Part shown: piece after piece, positions 11,335 through 21,300 of the stretch | How positions within the stretch are numbered: position 1 is the stretch's first letter | Layout: every line of letters begins with the position of its first letter | Source: Diphasiastrum complanatum | Taxonomy: Eukaryota > Streptophyta > Lycopodiopsida > Lycopodiales > Lycopodiaceae | Direction: 5' to 3' | DNA length: 64,000 bases | NCBI GenBank assembly: GCA_029204225.1 | Contig: CM055108.1 | Location: forward strand, 3,711,547-3,775,546 | Notes under the pieces: model-generated | What the model saw: the letters and a program-made list of their open reading frames with translations, nothing else | Databases searched by the model: none | Told to the model about the DNA's origin: nothing | Translations under genes and position numbers: made by a program

Positions 11335-11751
11335 TTGATTTTCACAATATCTCGTCAACATGCATACTCATTAAGAACACATGTGTGGATTGTAGATGAC
11401 TCTCGACGATTTTCAAGGAGGATTATAACAAATTCCCATAAGTTGAGGAATCTAGCAGGAATACAATTCCTTGAGCGTTATGAACATGACAAGGCGATCA
11501 TCAGGATGTTGGATGAAAGCAACTTGATTTTTAGTGTGAGAAGTGAAGTAAATGCTGAGAAGCAGTATGTAGTGAACCTCGCAAATGAATCATGCTCTTG
11601 TTTTGATAGTTCTTCTTGGTGCAAGCATTTGGTAGCAACCAAGTTAGTGGCACAAAAATACTATGCCCCATTGTTGAACCACCACAAATTCCTTGCCACC
11701 CACACAAGAATCTCGAGCGAAGGGGAAGCGGCAATTCCATTTTGTGAATAG
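11335..11751 (+). pseudogene. Mutator-like transposase, SWIM zinc finger segment
   Basis: This 138-residue open reading ends in a SWIM zinc finger of the form C-x-C-xn-C-x-H (SCSCFDSSSWCKHLVATKLV, about 11,590-11,650), preceded by VRSEVNAEKQYVVNLA. SWIM fingers are standard in MULE and FAR1 proteins just after the DDE domain, which matches the order here. It is separated from the DDE part by a stop at about 11,298 and an AT-rich gap that could be an intron. The downstream readings lack a clear domain until the ULP1 region. Confidence 0.8.
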
Positions 11752-12059
11752 GAGAGAGAGACCATTGATTGTCCTTCAAAAAGAAATATTAATACCCAAG
11801 CATGAGGAATTAGTTGAGACGTTGCTAGCCAAAACCAATGCTCTTTGCCAAACATTGGAGCGTGAATGCACAATCCTACACATAAATAGTCAAGGGCTAT
11901 CTTGTGATGAGATATTTGACTTAATACGCATGACAACTATTTTGCAGGATGCATACAACATGTTTGGAAATGTCACAACACCGACAACAACCTCTATGCC
12001 GAAGAGGGGTACCATACTCCCCCTTCAATACAATGTGACTAGAACATGGTGCAAAAAGA

Positions 12060-12350
12060 ATGTCCACCAAGAAACCCACCACTAATCCCACAAACTTGCA
12101 CATTTCAAAGTCTTCCCAAGAAAGGCCTATAAATGATACAAAATACAAGCGAACCATGGCCAAGAAACGAACATGGATTTGTACCCCAAAAATCCATAGG
12201 GCTTCTTGTGAACATTGTCGAGTGTACAACATTTTTGTTGGCAGCTTAAACACGATCACATGCAAAAACTGTAGTGCGGCTATGACAAGGAAAACAGAAG
12301 TTAGCAAGAGGGCATGCATCTCTGGGAAGGTCAATGAAACTCATGGATAA
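12060..12350 (+). pseudogene. Mutator-like element, cysteine-rich linker segment
   Basis: A 96-residue reading between the SWIM finger and the protease domain contains CEHCRVYNIFVG and CKNCSAAMTRK, two CxxC pairs about 18 residues apart that could bind zinc. I do not recognise the family. Its orientation and position make it part of the same element. Confidence 0.4.
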
Positions 12351-12697
12351 AGTTCCAAAGTCGACAACCAGGGGATGACAACTAACCATAACACACAACA
12401 TGATTCCATTGGGGTGGAGATGGTTAAAACTACATTCTCCACAAATGAGTTTCAATGTATGGAGAAGAGCAATGTATTAACGGAAAGCGAGATTGCAAAA
12501 ACAAATCTCATTGAGGTGGACAATCTGATCCATGGAACTCATACTTCTGAGTTGGAGTTCATGGAAGAGAATGTTGATCTAGCGAAAAGAATGCATGTAC
12601 AAGACAATGAAAATTTTCACCAAAGGGCGCACAAGACATGGTCACAACAAAATATAATTGATGCGAGCACGACCAAAATGTTGTCCTCAGTTCTGAC

Positions 12698-13760
12698 ATG
12701 GATATTCCACCAGCCAATACTTCTACACTCTCCACTGTTCCAAATCGAACGTCTTGGATAGAGTGTTGCAAATATGAAAATTATATCTCTCAACAGATAG
12801 AAGCACTTGGCAACAAGTTCACATTCTCGATACCGGGCACTCCTCACAAAATAGATTTTCTTGAACTTTGTTGTGCGGTACTAAAAGACAAGACATCTCA
12901 TTTGTCAGATCCAATAGTTGAGGCAGGATTGATTTACTAGCAATGGACAACTTTGGATCGTGGGAACGATGTAGTTTGTGTGATGTCCAACTTTTTTCCC
13001 AAGCACGTGGAGGACATGAACTACGTACAAGCCAGGAAGTATATTGCAAAAGACATTTCAAAGAAAAAACTTATAATCAACCCATATTGTTCGCAGTAAG
13101 TAATGACTAGCGTTACAAGTTTGTCACTTCTATGGCCAACCCTTTATGTGCACTAGAACCTAAATGTGCAATGTGTACTTCAATTTCAGTGACCATTGGA
13201 GCCTGGGTCTTTTAAGCACAAGTGTCAGTAACGAGGGATCTTACATATGGGTTTGCTGGAAACTCAACTCAATGACATCAACCCACCAAGATTTTGATAG
13301 GTACATTATACGTGCCTCCATCCTATTGTACGCCACATGCAACCAATAAGTCATTTCTCCTAATCCGTTTATGAATTTTGCAGGATTGTGAATGACATTG
13401 TTAAGCTATTCCAAGTGGACGTGACATCAAATCCATTTGTTGAGGTCATTGATGCTCAGGTTGTATGTAGTCATAATGTAAGAGCGTGTTGCTTGTTTAC
13501 AAGATTCCAGTCTCGCAATTCATTTTTTCTTGTGCAGATAAAACCCACACTCGCAAGTTTCTTGGCATTGCGTGGTCATTTTGTTTGCTTGCGTGAATCA
13601 CTCACATATGCTTGGACTAATTGCGCAGTCACCACAACAAACCGACTCCTTTAGTTGCGGATGGTATACAATTCACAACGCAAAGCTATTTCTGGAATGG
13701 TTTTCAAAGAAAAAGGGACAATTTCACATGCCCTCGGTATATATCCTCGGCTCCACACTC
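12698..13760 (+). pseudogene. ULP1-type (C48) cysteine protease domain carried by the Mutator-like element
   Basis: Plus-strand readings 12,698-12,940, 13,164-13,349 and 13,572-13,811 together give a ULP1/SENP-like domain. A His in SDHWSLGLLS (codon at 13,194) matches the ULP1 HW motif. WKLNSMTS (about 13,257) matches the segment that normally carries Asp, here Asn. SPQQTDSFSCGW (Cys codon at 13,655) matches the Gln and nucleophile Cys motif. ULP1 enzymes cut SUMO from its targets, and a known class of plant Mutator-like elements (Kaonashi/KI-MULE) carries such domains. Short AT-rich gaps and stops lie between the pieces; they could be introns or decay. The Asp-to-Asn change argues against activity. 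Confidence 0.75.
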
Positions 13761-13899
13761 TTCAACATCAATTTTTTTTTTCTGTATCTATTGTATTTTT
13801 TGTATTTTTGAAGCTTCTAACCAATTGTTTTGGTCCGTACAGTACGTGTGCCCAAGCTACTCACTAACAACATCTACAGTTTTCGACATGCAATGATCA

Positions 13900-14740
13900 A
13901 AGTGTTTTTGGCGAACTCAAAAAAAATCAATCAACATATGAATTGAAAGTGTCCATGTTCTATGTTTTATAGAGTGACAGAGAGCTCGATGTCAATTATT
14001 GTCTACTTCAATCCATCACAGTTTTGAAAATATTTACACGAACTATTCCTTTAATACTACAAACTAGTTAACGCAATCTTTGTCATGGATTTTATTGTTC
14101 ACTTGTGTTATGAAAATCGTAGTCCTTTTTTGTTTTTTACAATATAGGGCTGTGAAATTTGGGGTATTTGGGATATTGATGGCTTGGGATTATACCCCAA
14201 AAGCATGTTCTTAAAAATCAACCCATAATAAGCTCAAAACAAATATGCTCAATTTTGAACTTCTATCAACGTTAGATCCTTCATAGAACGCCTAAATTTT
14301 GATGATATATTTGCAATGCATTTTTTTCATATGTACAATTTAGTTGGAGAGCTTAAAAAAATAGTATTATAACAGGAAACTTCAAATATCTTGTTTAATG
14401 CAGTGTTAAATTTATAATAACAATACAACTAAGACCATGTGATTACTGTGATAAAAATAAAAATAAAAATTTAAATCAAATACTATCTATTACTTGAAAC
14501 ATTATATTTTTAAATTCATTGTAAACTTTATTATAAACACATTTTAATTTTTAATTTATCAGAAGCTAAATTTAACATAACATAAGAGCATTTCAAACTT
14601 TAGTCATTATTAATATAGTGGTGGTGTGGTTGTTATGTATTAATGGGAGGCATAGGGTATGAATGGGAATAGAGGCATAGGAGTGCAATTTTCACTTAAC
14701 CACACAGTCCATAAAAAAATTTAGCACCATCATACAGCCC
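13900..14740. other. AT-rich stretch, no gene seen
   Basis: Very AT-rich sequence with short A and T runs. I find no coding frame with a recognisable domain. The right end of the Mutator-like element should lie here or in the next segment, but I could not match terminal inverted repeats to the 9.6-kb side. Confidence 0.6.
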
Positions 14741-14744
14741 ACAT

Positions 14745-15480
14745 TTGGGCCCACGCACAATAGGTAGCATCCTTAACAATGCCTCATGTTCTAAACTTAA
14801 AAAACACATCTGCGCAGGTGCAACAACCGCTCGAGTCAAACTTTTTTTTTGTGGACCAGGTGGCTCCACAAACTGTGTCGGGCGTCATCTGGTAGGTGTT
14901 AATAAGAGACGAGGGAGGGGGGGGGGGCTGTGGCCTGGATTTTCTTGCCAGAGAGCATTTTGTGGGGGGGAAGGCCTTGCCTGAGGGCCTTCCTTGTTGG
15001 GAGGGCCCTTGCCCAAGGGCGGGAGCCCGACGGCAGGCCCCGACCAGCAAGGAAGGCCCGAGGGCTTCGGGCCTTCCCCTATGTAATGCCATTGTGCGAA
15101 GGTTTTTTTTTTCCCGTTTTTTGGCCGTACAGTACGGCCGTACGCGCGGACCAGTTTTTTTTTCGCAAATTTTTTCACGTTTGTGGTGGAATGTGGATGT
15201 GGACAACGTTTGTGGTGGAATGTGGATGTGGACAGCCAATGATGGGCTGCCACATAGCACATGCACATTCCATCGGAGAGAGGAGAGAGGAGAGAGAACG
15301 TGCATTCCACCGGAGAGAGGAGAGAGAAAGTGAATTTCACAGGAGAGAAGAGAGAATGACAGATTCCTAGGAGAGAGAAAATTGGATGGACATTATGCTC
15401 CTGGAGGTGGTCCCAAAATACAAAGGACACCTGAGCACAAAATACAAAGGACACCTGAGCACAAGGCATTACGTAGTTGG
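14745..15480. repeat. GC-rich palindromic and tandem-repeat segment
   Basis: An abrupt GC-rich island in AT-rich surroundings. GGGCCTTCCTTG (about 14,987) pairs with CAAGGAAGGCCC (about 15,049) around further complementary runs, giving a large hairpin. GGCCGTACAGTACGGCC (15,123-15,139) is a perfect palindrome. A 29-bp unit (GTTTGTGGTGGAATGTGGAT) is doubled at 15,177-15,234. A purine unit with GGAGAGAGGAGAGAG is repeated about three times at 15,272-15,350. CAAAGGACACCTGAGCACAA is doubled at 15,420-15,464. Long open readings here are compositional artefacts. It may be the end of a DNA transposon, but no coding part proves it. Confidence 0.65.
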
Positions 15481-16263
15481 AGAAGAAACGTTTTGTAGAT
15501 ATTGAGGGAGGGATTCTAGGAGCTCTCGAGTCTTATAACTAGGATCGATGTTAAATTTTCTTGATAGAACTGAGAACTTAGACAAGAGAAAGAAGATTCA
15601 GATCATAGCAAATGGAGGCACCAAAGAGAAGTCCTCTTGAACTAAACATCCCGTGATAGGAGAATAGGATCCAGAGGGGTACGAAACTAAGATCCCGAAG
15701 TTATCACACTCGGCTACATTTCAAGAGCAATTTTGTCTTTAATACACAGAATTAAACTTTTGGCATGCACGTCTGCGCTTCCTGTACAACACGTGATTTC
15801 CTGCATTAAAAGATCCATAAGAATTGCAATGAGTGCTATGCTGTAAGTAGATAGTTACACCAGCTATAAGAGAACGTGGCATGAAAGAGCAAGTGCTCTA
15901 AGAGGCAAGGCATCAGATAAATTGCAGCCATTAACAAATTGTAATGCATAGAAGATAAAGCTTCTCGGACAGATGAAGATAAAGCTTCTCGGACATATGA
16001 ATTTTTAACTTTGATTCTTTCAGGTAAATGAGTTTTTGAGGTATTCTTTCTGAAACAGAGATACAGCTTTAATAACCATTGGAAGGCACAGCTAGCCTCG
16101 CATGCTTTTCAGATGTATGCTACAGATTGATCATACACCAGCTTCAGCTCCTTTCTCAGATGATATTTACTTCCACTATAGAACATGTAGCTTCAGCTAT
16201 CTTTCTGACCTCTTGCAGTAAAGAGCAGATATGGCTTCAATTGTCACTCAACTTTCCAATATT
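15481..16263. other. Downstream flank of the RING-H2 gene, no other gene seen
   Basis: Mixed-composition sequence with no recognisable domain in any frame. The minus-strand RING-H2 transcript should end in this interval, but no single convincing polyadenylation signal stands out. Confidence 0.4.
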
Positions 16264-16872
16264 TCACGGCAAAAGAATAAGTGACACTGAAGGAACCTGC
16301 GGGGGGTTAACTCTACCGCGTAACTGCTCAGAAATTTGTTCATCACAGGTGCTGGCAGAGATCCCCGGACTTTGCACAATATTTTGTCTGCAAACGGGGC
16401 AGGATGTGTGCAGATGGAACCAAACATCAACGCACTTCATGTGAAACAAGTGCCCACATATTGGTAGGACTCGCACCATCTCTCCATCCTGGAAATCGCT
16501 CAGGCAGATCATGCATTCATTGCACAGACCTCTCCATTCTAGCTGAGGGGAATGAGAAGCATACGGCATTACAGGGATCGTATCAACCACAGCAGGCTTT
16601 AGTCCAGCACGCTTCTTATCTTGCCTCTGCATCTCCTGGGGCCGCATTTGTTCATCAGTGTCAGAAGAGTTACCGCTGCCCAGAAACCAACCGATAATGG
16701 AGTCCCAGTAAATAATACAGACAAGCGCTATCAGCAGTAAGACCACAACTATCATGGTTCCACGTAAAACCCATTTTTCTTGTACGAATATAAAGTTATA
16801 GTAGTTCGATCCAGCAATGCCAACAGGCACAGTTGTTGGTGGAGATGGAAATGGAGCAATTCTGGAGGCCAT
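16264..16872 (-). CDS. ATL-type RING-H2 finger E3 ubiquitin ligase
   Basis: A complete, intronless 202-residue reading. Residues 39-64 form one hydrophobic segment (IVVVLLLIALVCII core), a predicted membrane anchor. Residues 90-104 (GLKPAVVDTIPVMPY) resemble the GLD motif of ATL proteins. Residues 120-161 are a RING-H2 finger with zinc ligands C120, C123, C139, H141, H144, C147, C158 and C161, and with the E2-contact Trp151. ATL proteins are membrane-anchored E3 ligases that pass ubiquitin from an E2 to substrates. The anchor, GLD, RING order and the lack of introns fit the family. The ATG is the first codon after a CT/CA microsatellite that would form the 5' leader. I cannot tell which ATL member this is. 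The gene looks intact. Confidence 0.9.
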   Translation of the reverse strand: MASRIAPFPSPPTTVPVGIAGSNYYNFIFVQEKWVLRGTMIVVVLLLIALVCIIYWDSIIGWFLGSGNSSDTDEQMRPQEMQRQDKKRAGLKPAVVDTIPVMPYASHSPQLEWRGLCNECMICLSDFQDGEMVRVLPICGHLFHMKCVDVWFHLHTSCPVCRQNIVQSPGISASTCDEQISEQLRGRVNPPQVPSVSLILLP

Positions 16873-16873
16873 A

Positions 16874-16935
<62 letters not shown>
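16873..16935. repeat. Compound (CT)n(CA)n microsatellite
   Basis: About 13 CT units (to 16,900) followed directly by about 16 CA units. It touches the start codon of the RING-H2 gene, so on the transcribed strand it reads (TG)n(AG)n immediately before ATG. Confidence 0.95.
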
Positions 16936-16936
<1 letters not shown>

Positions 16937-17039
16937 AACACAAAAACACAAAGGAAAGAGGTATGTTACCTTTTTTATTTTTATTTTTTTTGGGTTGCAG
17001 GTATAGTTTATGGATTTGTGAATTTAGCAAGAGAGAATA

Positions 17040-19015
17040 TCTAAGAGATTAAAAAGATTGTGCTCCATTTAGGTAGAGCTGCAAAATCTGAGATCATTGA
17101 GGATGCCATGGCAATCTCAGGCCCACCACCATTGGATAGGAGATGGTGGCGGGCCATGGCATTCACAATTGCTTGTACACCCTTATCTTAGAATCCCAAA
17201 ATGGCAAGTGTCTCAAGAAGTTTTATTTTGTACCTCAAAGGTTTCGCTTTTTTAATCTCTCGTGTATGAATAAGATAGAAGATCTACATGGTTAAAGCGG
17301 CTAAAAATGCCAATGGATGAATAAGATAGAAGATCTAGATCTTTAAAGTGGGTAGAACTACAAAACTAATATCATGATCATTTTAAATTCCAGGTAAGCA
17401 TTTTCAAGCACAAAAAGATCTTAGTTGATCTTGCAACTTTTTGGCTTTATGTGTTGCTAGAAGAGTCTTGGACTGACCCTTCGATGTGTGATGAATAATA
17501 GGCTTACTACATGTGACTTTTCTTTTGTGAAAATGGTGCCATTGATGCTATGGAATAATTGTACAGAAAAGCACATCATAGAATCTGACTATCACAAGAT
17601 TTTTGCTCAAGAGAGAATAATTTTCCATGTCTAAAAATTATAATTGAATTATATCAACTTATGATGTCTTCTAGAGGCTAAAAGGCCCTAGCACAAAATA
17701 TCGTATGTGAGGAACTACTAATTATTTGTGTTTCACTATATGTTTTTTTGTATTGTGGGTGACAAGCATTAATCATACTAGCATTACTATAAACCATATG
17801 CACAACAGGCTTTGAAGAAGACAAAGAGAAACTTCAATCTTGACGGAAAAAGCACTTCAAGGTTCCAAAGGTTAGACAATGCTAGACATGGCCCTTAAGG
17901 CCAAGCTCTTTAACATCCTCAAGTCCAATGACAATATTGTAAGAGCAATCTTCATCCTTGAAGGGCAAGCACTCCAACATCTTGATAGTTTGACAATAAT
18001 CTTCAAACAACAACCTATCGACAAAAAATTGGGCTTGAGGCCCACATAGATTTGGCATGCTAGACTTGGAATATTATTGTAAGAATAACTAATGATAATA
18101 TAAGTTATATAACCTATGACATTGAATTTTTCTCCCCAAGTTGTGATTATATCTATGAAGTGTAGAAACAAGTATTCTACTAAGAGGATTGCAAAGTCTT
18201 TTTAGCCTTGTTGCATTGCAATAAGCTATTGTGATGATCACAAAAATGTGACATGTCTTTCTTTGGTAAGTTTGAACACAAAAATGACTTTTCCTTTTTA
18301 TATGAAAATTTCAGTCATTTTTAGTATTAAATTTTAAAGATTTTTTTCAACTTGTATGGCAAAGCTTGTCACAATCTTCCAAGAACGCCTTGTTCTTTGT
18401 TCTTTTGTTGTACATATTTGGGATACTAGTAAAAACAAATTAAACATCAGATAACAAACTTCACCACAAGCATGAATGGCATCACAATGTCATGCTAAAG
18501 CTCACCGAAAAAAATAGTTGGATCCAAATTCCCAAAATTCCACCAAGATATTTATCAAGATTTTGGAGTCACAAAATTTAAGATATTAGACATCCATATG
18601 ATTGTGGCACATATTATTACCTCCATAATGATTATTACTCATTGAGGTATGGTAACTTTTTATGAACAAAAACTCATGGAGATATTGAAATCCTATATAG
18701 TATTTTGTTTCACTTTACTTGGAACAATATAAATTAACTCTCTTTTCTCTCACAAAGATAACAACAATAATCAAATCCAATAATTAGCAAATCCAACAAA
18801 TAGAAAGATCATAAAAACACGAGAGAGATGGAGTAAGGGGAAAAGCAAGGACATCCAATTTCCAAAAGGTAGAGGTTCCACCTCCTTTGATTGAACATGA
18901 AAAGTGTCTAACTTCAACCCATAAGGGTAATCTTATGAACAAGATAAAGTTTCTTCAGCATAAAGTTGCTCATGTTTGAGAATTTGCAAGACAATTTTGA
19001 TACGGCTAGTGAAAT
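17040..19015. other. AT-rich stretch with no gene recognised
   Basis: No frame shows a known domain. Visible structure includes an imperfect inverted repeat at 17,105-17,160 (GGCCCACCACCAT against ATGGTGGCGGGCC inside two GCCATGGC octamers) and a direct repeat of GAATAAGATAGAAGATCTA at about 17,267 and 17,318. The RING-H2 promoter would lie at the left edge of this interval. Confidence 0.5.
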
Positions 19016-19020
19016 CGTTG

Positions 19021-19091
19021 GCACATGACATTATGCTCTCTTGAGGACTCCTAAAATTTTTGGAAGTCCTCATTGGCATAATGTCATGTGC
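19021..19091. repeat. Long near-perfect hairpin
   Basis: GCACATGACATTATGC at the left pairs perfectly with GCATAATGTCATGTGC at the right. After a short mismatched stretch an inner stem GAGGACT/AGTCCTC closes a loop of about 15 nt. The 71-nt structure is the size of a plant small-RNA precursor or a very short inverted-repeat transposon. Strand and expression cannot be told from sequence. Confidence 0.75.
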
Positions 19092-19111
19092 GGGAATGTT
19101 AGATATTGGGG

Positions 19112-19281
19112 AATGGTCTTTTTAATGACCTTTGCAATTAATAAAATGATCGTAAAATTATGGCGAGTCGAGCAGGGCTTAAAAGATCACTAGAAAGACT
19201 TTCCAAAGAAGAAAAGTTAATGGCCTCATTATAATTTTATGACCATTTTACCGAGTGCAAAGGTCATTAAAAGGAATTTTC
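19112..19281. repeat. Imperfect inverted repeat next to the 19,021 hairpin
   Basis: The arm at about 19,112-19,161 (TTTTTAATGACCTTTGCA and onward) is the reverse complement, with several mismatches, of the arm at about 19,232-19,281 (GTGCAAAGGTCATTAAAA and its flank). About 70 bp lie between the arms. It could be a MITE or a fold-back remnant. Confidence 0.6.
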
Positions 19282-20361
19282 CCAAGCGTAACGAATTGCC
19301 TTGGCATTTTAAATTACGACTAAAAATATTTTTATGGCACATAGATTTTGACTCTTTATGAGATGTAATGTGTTGTCCCAAATCCTTTATGGACATTTTA
19401 TGAGCTGTAAACAACTTTTGAAAATTTTTATGGACTTCAAGATTTTGTAATGTCTCATGTTGCTTACACAAATGATAATCTAGTCTATGTCTCATTTTAG
19501 GGTCCTTTTCCATAAAACAAATCACACACAAAGTTAAAACCATAATATCTAGAGGAATGAAGTTCTTTGCATGATCTAATTCACTTCAAACATATGAAGT
19601 AAAATGGTCAACACATAACACGATCCTTTTGTAGTATGGAAAAAGCTGGGCAAATGACATCTTGCCTGACTACTTCTATTGCGTAATGAGCACATTGGCT
19701 CTTTTTTTTATGACCACTATGAAACTTAATCCCTCTTGAAAAATAGAATCAACTTAGTTTTCATGCTTTGCACATTTTGCTTTTTAAGAAGTCTAAAAAT
19801 TGGGATAAGCATATTTAACACCATCGGTGGCATGCTAGTGATGGTGCACACACCATCCAAGGGTGGTGGTGGTGCTCCACCACTCTATGCTCCCCCATCT
19901 CTCCTTGCCCTTCCATCCAATTTGGATGGAAAGGCCCCAACATTGCCACATCAATGGTAGTGCACACTATAGAATACACTCCTCCTAAAAACTGAGTATA
20001 AAAAGCCATAATATGTGCCCATTAATAAGAGCTCATAATAGATGGCCTCCATGGTCCTTTGAAAAAGGCCAATGAAATCCAACCCTTTGAAGAAAGCAAA
20101 TGGCTCTGGATTTTTTTCACATATGGAATACTAAGCTCATCAGCTTCCTGTGCAAAAATTTTGTTCCTTTTCTTGCTGTATGTAGCACCTTTGTGGGATC
20201 AAAAGAGCTTGCATCCATCATGGCTTCAAGCTTTAGGATGACGGCAATGGGTATTAGGTAGTTAGTTTTTCAGAACTCCTTTTCTTGTGGGTGATTGGAT
20301 TCTGCATAATTTGAGCACCATTGATTCTCTATATAGGGTTCAGAGAGAAAAGAGAGAGGTG
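19282..20361. other. Upstream flank of the MOCS3/CNX5 gene
   Basis: No clear gene. At 19,910-19,930 there is a perfect palindrome CCATCCAATTTGGATGG. A TATA-like CTATATAG lies at about 20,329, only some 30 bp before the MOCS3 start codon, too close to be a confident promoter for it. A purine-rich leader (AGAGAGAAAAGAGAGAGG) runs up to the ATG. Confidence 0.4.
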
Positions 20362-20839
20362 ATGGGGGAAATAGATAGAGCCTCTCCAGAAATATTGAAA
20401 GAGCTGGAAGCTCTTCGCAAAGCTAATGCTGAGCTTCTTTCTGAAATTTCTGCCTTGCAAAAACAGCTCCAAGGGACTGTAGAAATGAGCTCAAAGCCCA
20501 TTTGCATTGATGGCCCAAATGCAATTTCACTAGAACACAATACTAAATTTTTTTCTCAGACGCAACATATCCTGTATGGGTCTTCTTCAGTCCAGGAGAG
20601 TGTGGCTCCTAGTGAAGCAAAGTTGGAGGTGGGCTCAAAAGCTAGGGCAAACATTAATGAAGAGACCCCCAATTCTCAAGGAATTTCTGTAGCCCATTTG
20701 GAGAATGATTGGATATATGAAGACGTGGGTGGTTGCATAAGGAAGAGTATGGGCAATTGTGAACGACTCCACAATTTAGATCCGTATACAATTAGCCGAT
20801 ACAGTCGACAATTATTAGTACCTGCTTTTGGAGTCAAAG
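20362..20839 (+). CDS. CNX5: MOCS3/CNX5 exon 1 (adenylyltransferase and sulfurtransferase)
   Basis: The exon encodes 159 residues plus one base. The chosen start MGEIDRASPEILKELEAL begins a heptad-rich coiled coil (about residues 8-36), as in plant MOCS3 proteins. A poorly conserved linker follows, then the conserved PYTISRYSRQLLVPAFGVK that opens the E1-like domain. The donor is AAAG|GT at 20,839/20,840; reading on past it loses all similarity. MOCS3 (plant CNX5/SIR1) adenylates and then thiocarboxylates the small subunit of molybdopterin synthase and the ubiquitin-like URM1. It therefore serves molybdenum-cofactor synthesis and tRNA thiolation in the cytosol. An upstream in-frame extension to 20,287 looks like leader. 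No break is visible. Confidence 0.9.
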
Positions 20840-21207
20840 GTTCTATCTCCACCGCGCTTATGAATTTCTCTAATTTTTCAGTTTTTGATTTGCAGTATTT
20901 TAGAACCTTGTCTGGCACAACCTAGATCCATATATAATGAGCAGGTATGGTAAACACTAGTTAGTGCCCACATTTGAAGTCAAAGTTTCTATCGTCACCA
21001 TGCTGACGATTTTTGTGGCTTTTCCTATTTGAAATGACATTCTTTTTTATTTTGGTTATAAGTCCACGTGCTTGTTTACTTTTATGGTGAACTACATGCA
21101 CGGAATAACCTATTTCTTGCTTAAACACAAAATCTTGAACTTTTGCACCACTATGTCACCATCCCCTGTATTGATGGTCAGTCACTGGTAGTTGCTCATA
21201 TGATCAG

Positions 21208-21300
21208 GTCAAGAAAACCTTCTAAAGTCATCAATACTGATCATTGGTGCTGGCGGATTGGGATCACCTGCTGCATTGTATCTTGCTGCAGCTGGAGTAG
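21208..21300 (+). CDS. CNX5: MOCS3/CNX5 exon 2 (ATP-binding loop)
   Basis: The acceptor CAG|GT and donor GTAG|GTGAG give a 93-base exon that joins exon 1 in phase 1. The split glycine codon restores FGVKG, followed by QENLLKSSILIIGAGGLGSP and ALYLAAAGVG. IIGAGGLGSP is the GxGGxGS nucleotide-binding loop of E1-like and MoeB/ThiF enzymes. The 368-bp intron before it has normal borders. The joined reading matches family order without gaps. Confidence 0.92.

Noticed and set aside
14784-15469. Open readings of 145-194 residues in the GC-rich island
   Set aside because: Composition-driven frames across tandem and palindromic repeats on both strands, with no domain.
16079-16444. Plus-strand 121-residue reading over the RING-H2 gene
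   Set aside because: It lies antisense to the RING-H2 coding frame and has no similarity of its own.
20059-20241. Possible retroelement fragment just upstream of MOCS3
   Set aside because: The minus translation gave a faint integrase-like string, but stops and the lack of any invariant motif make it unsupported.
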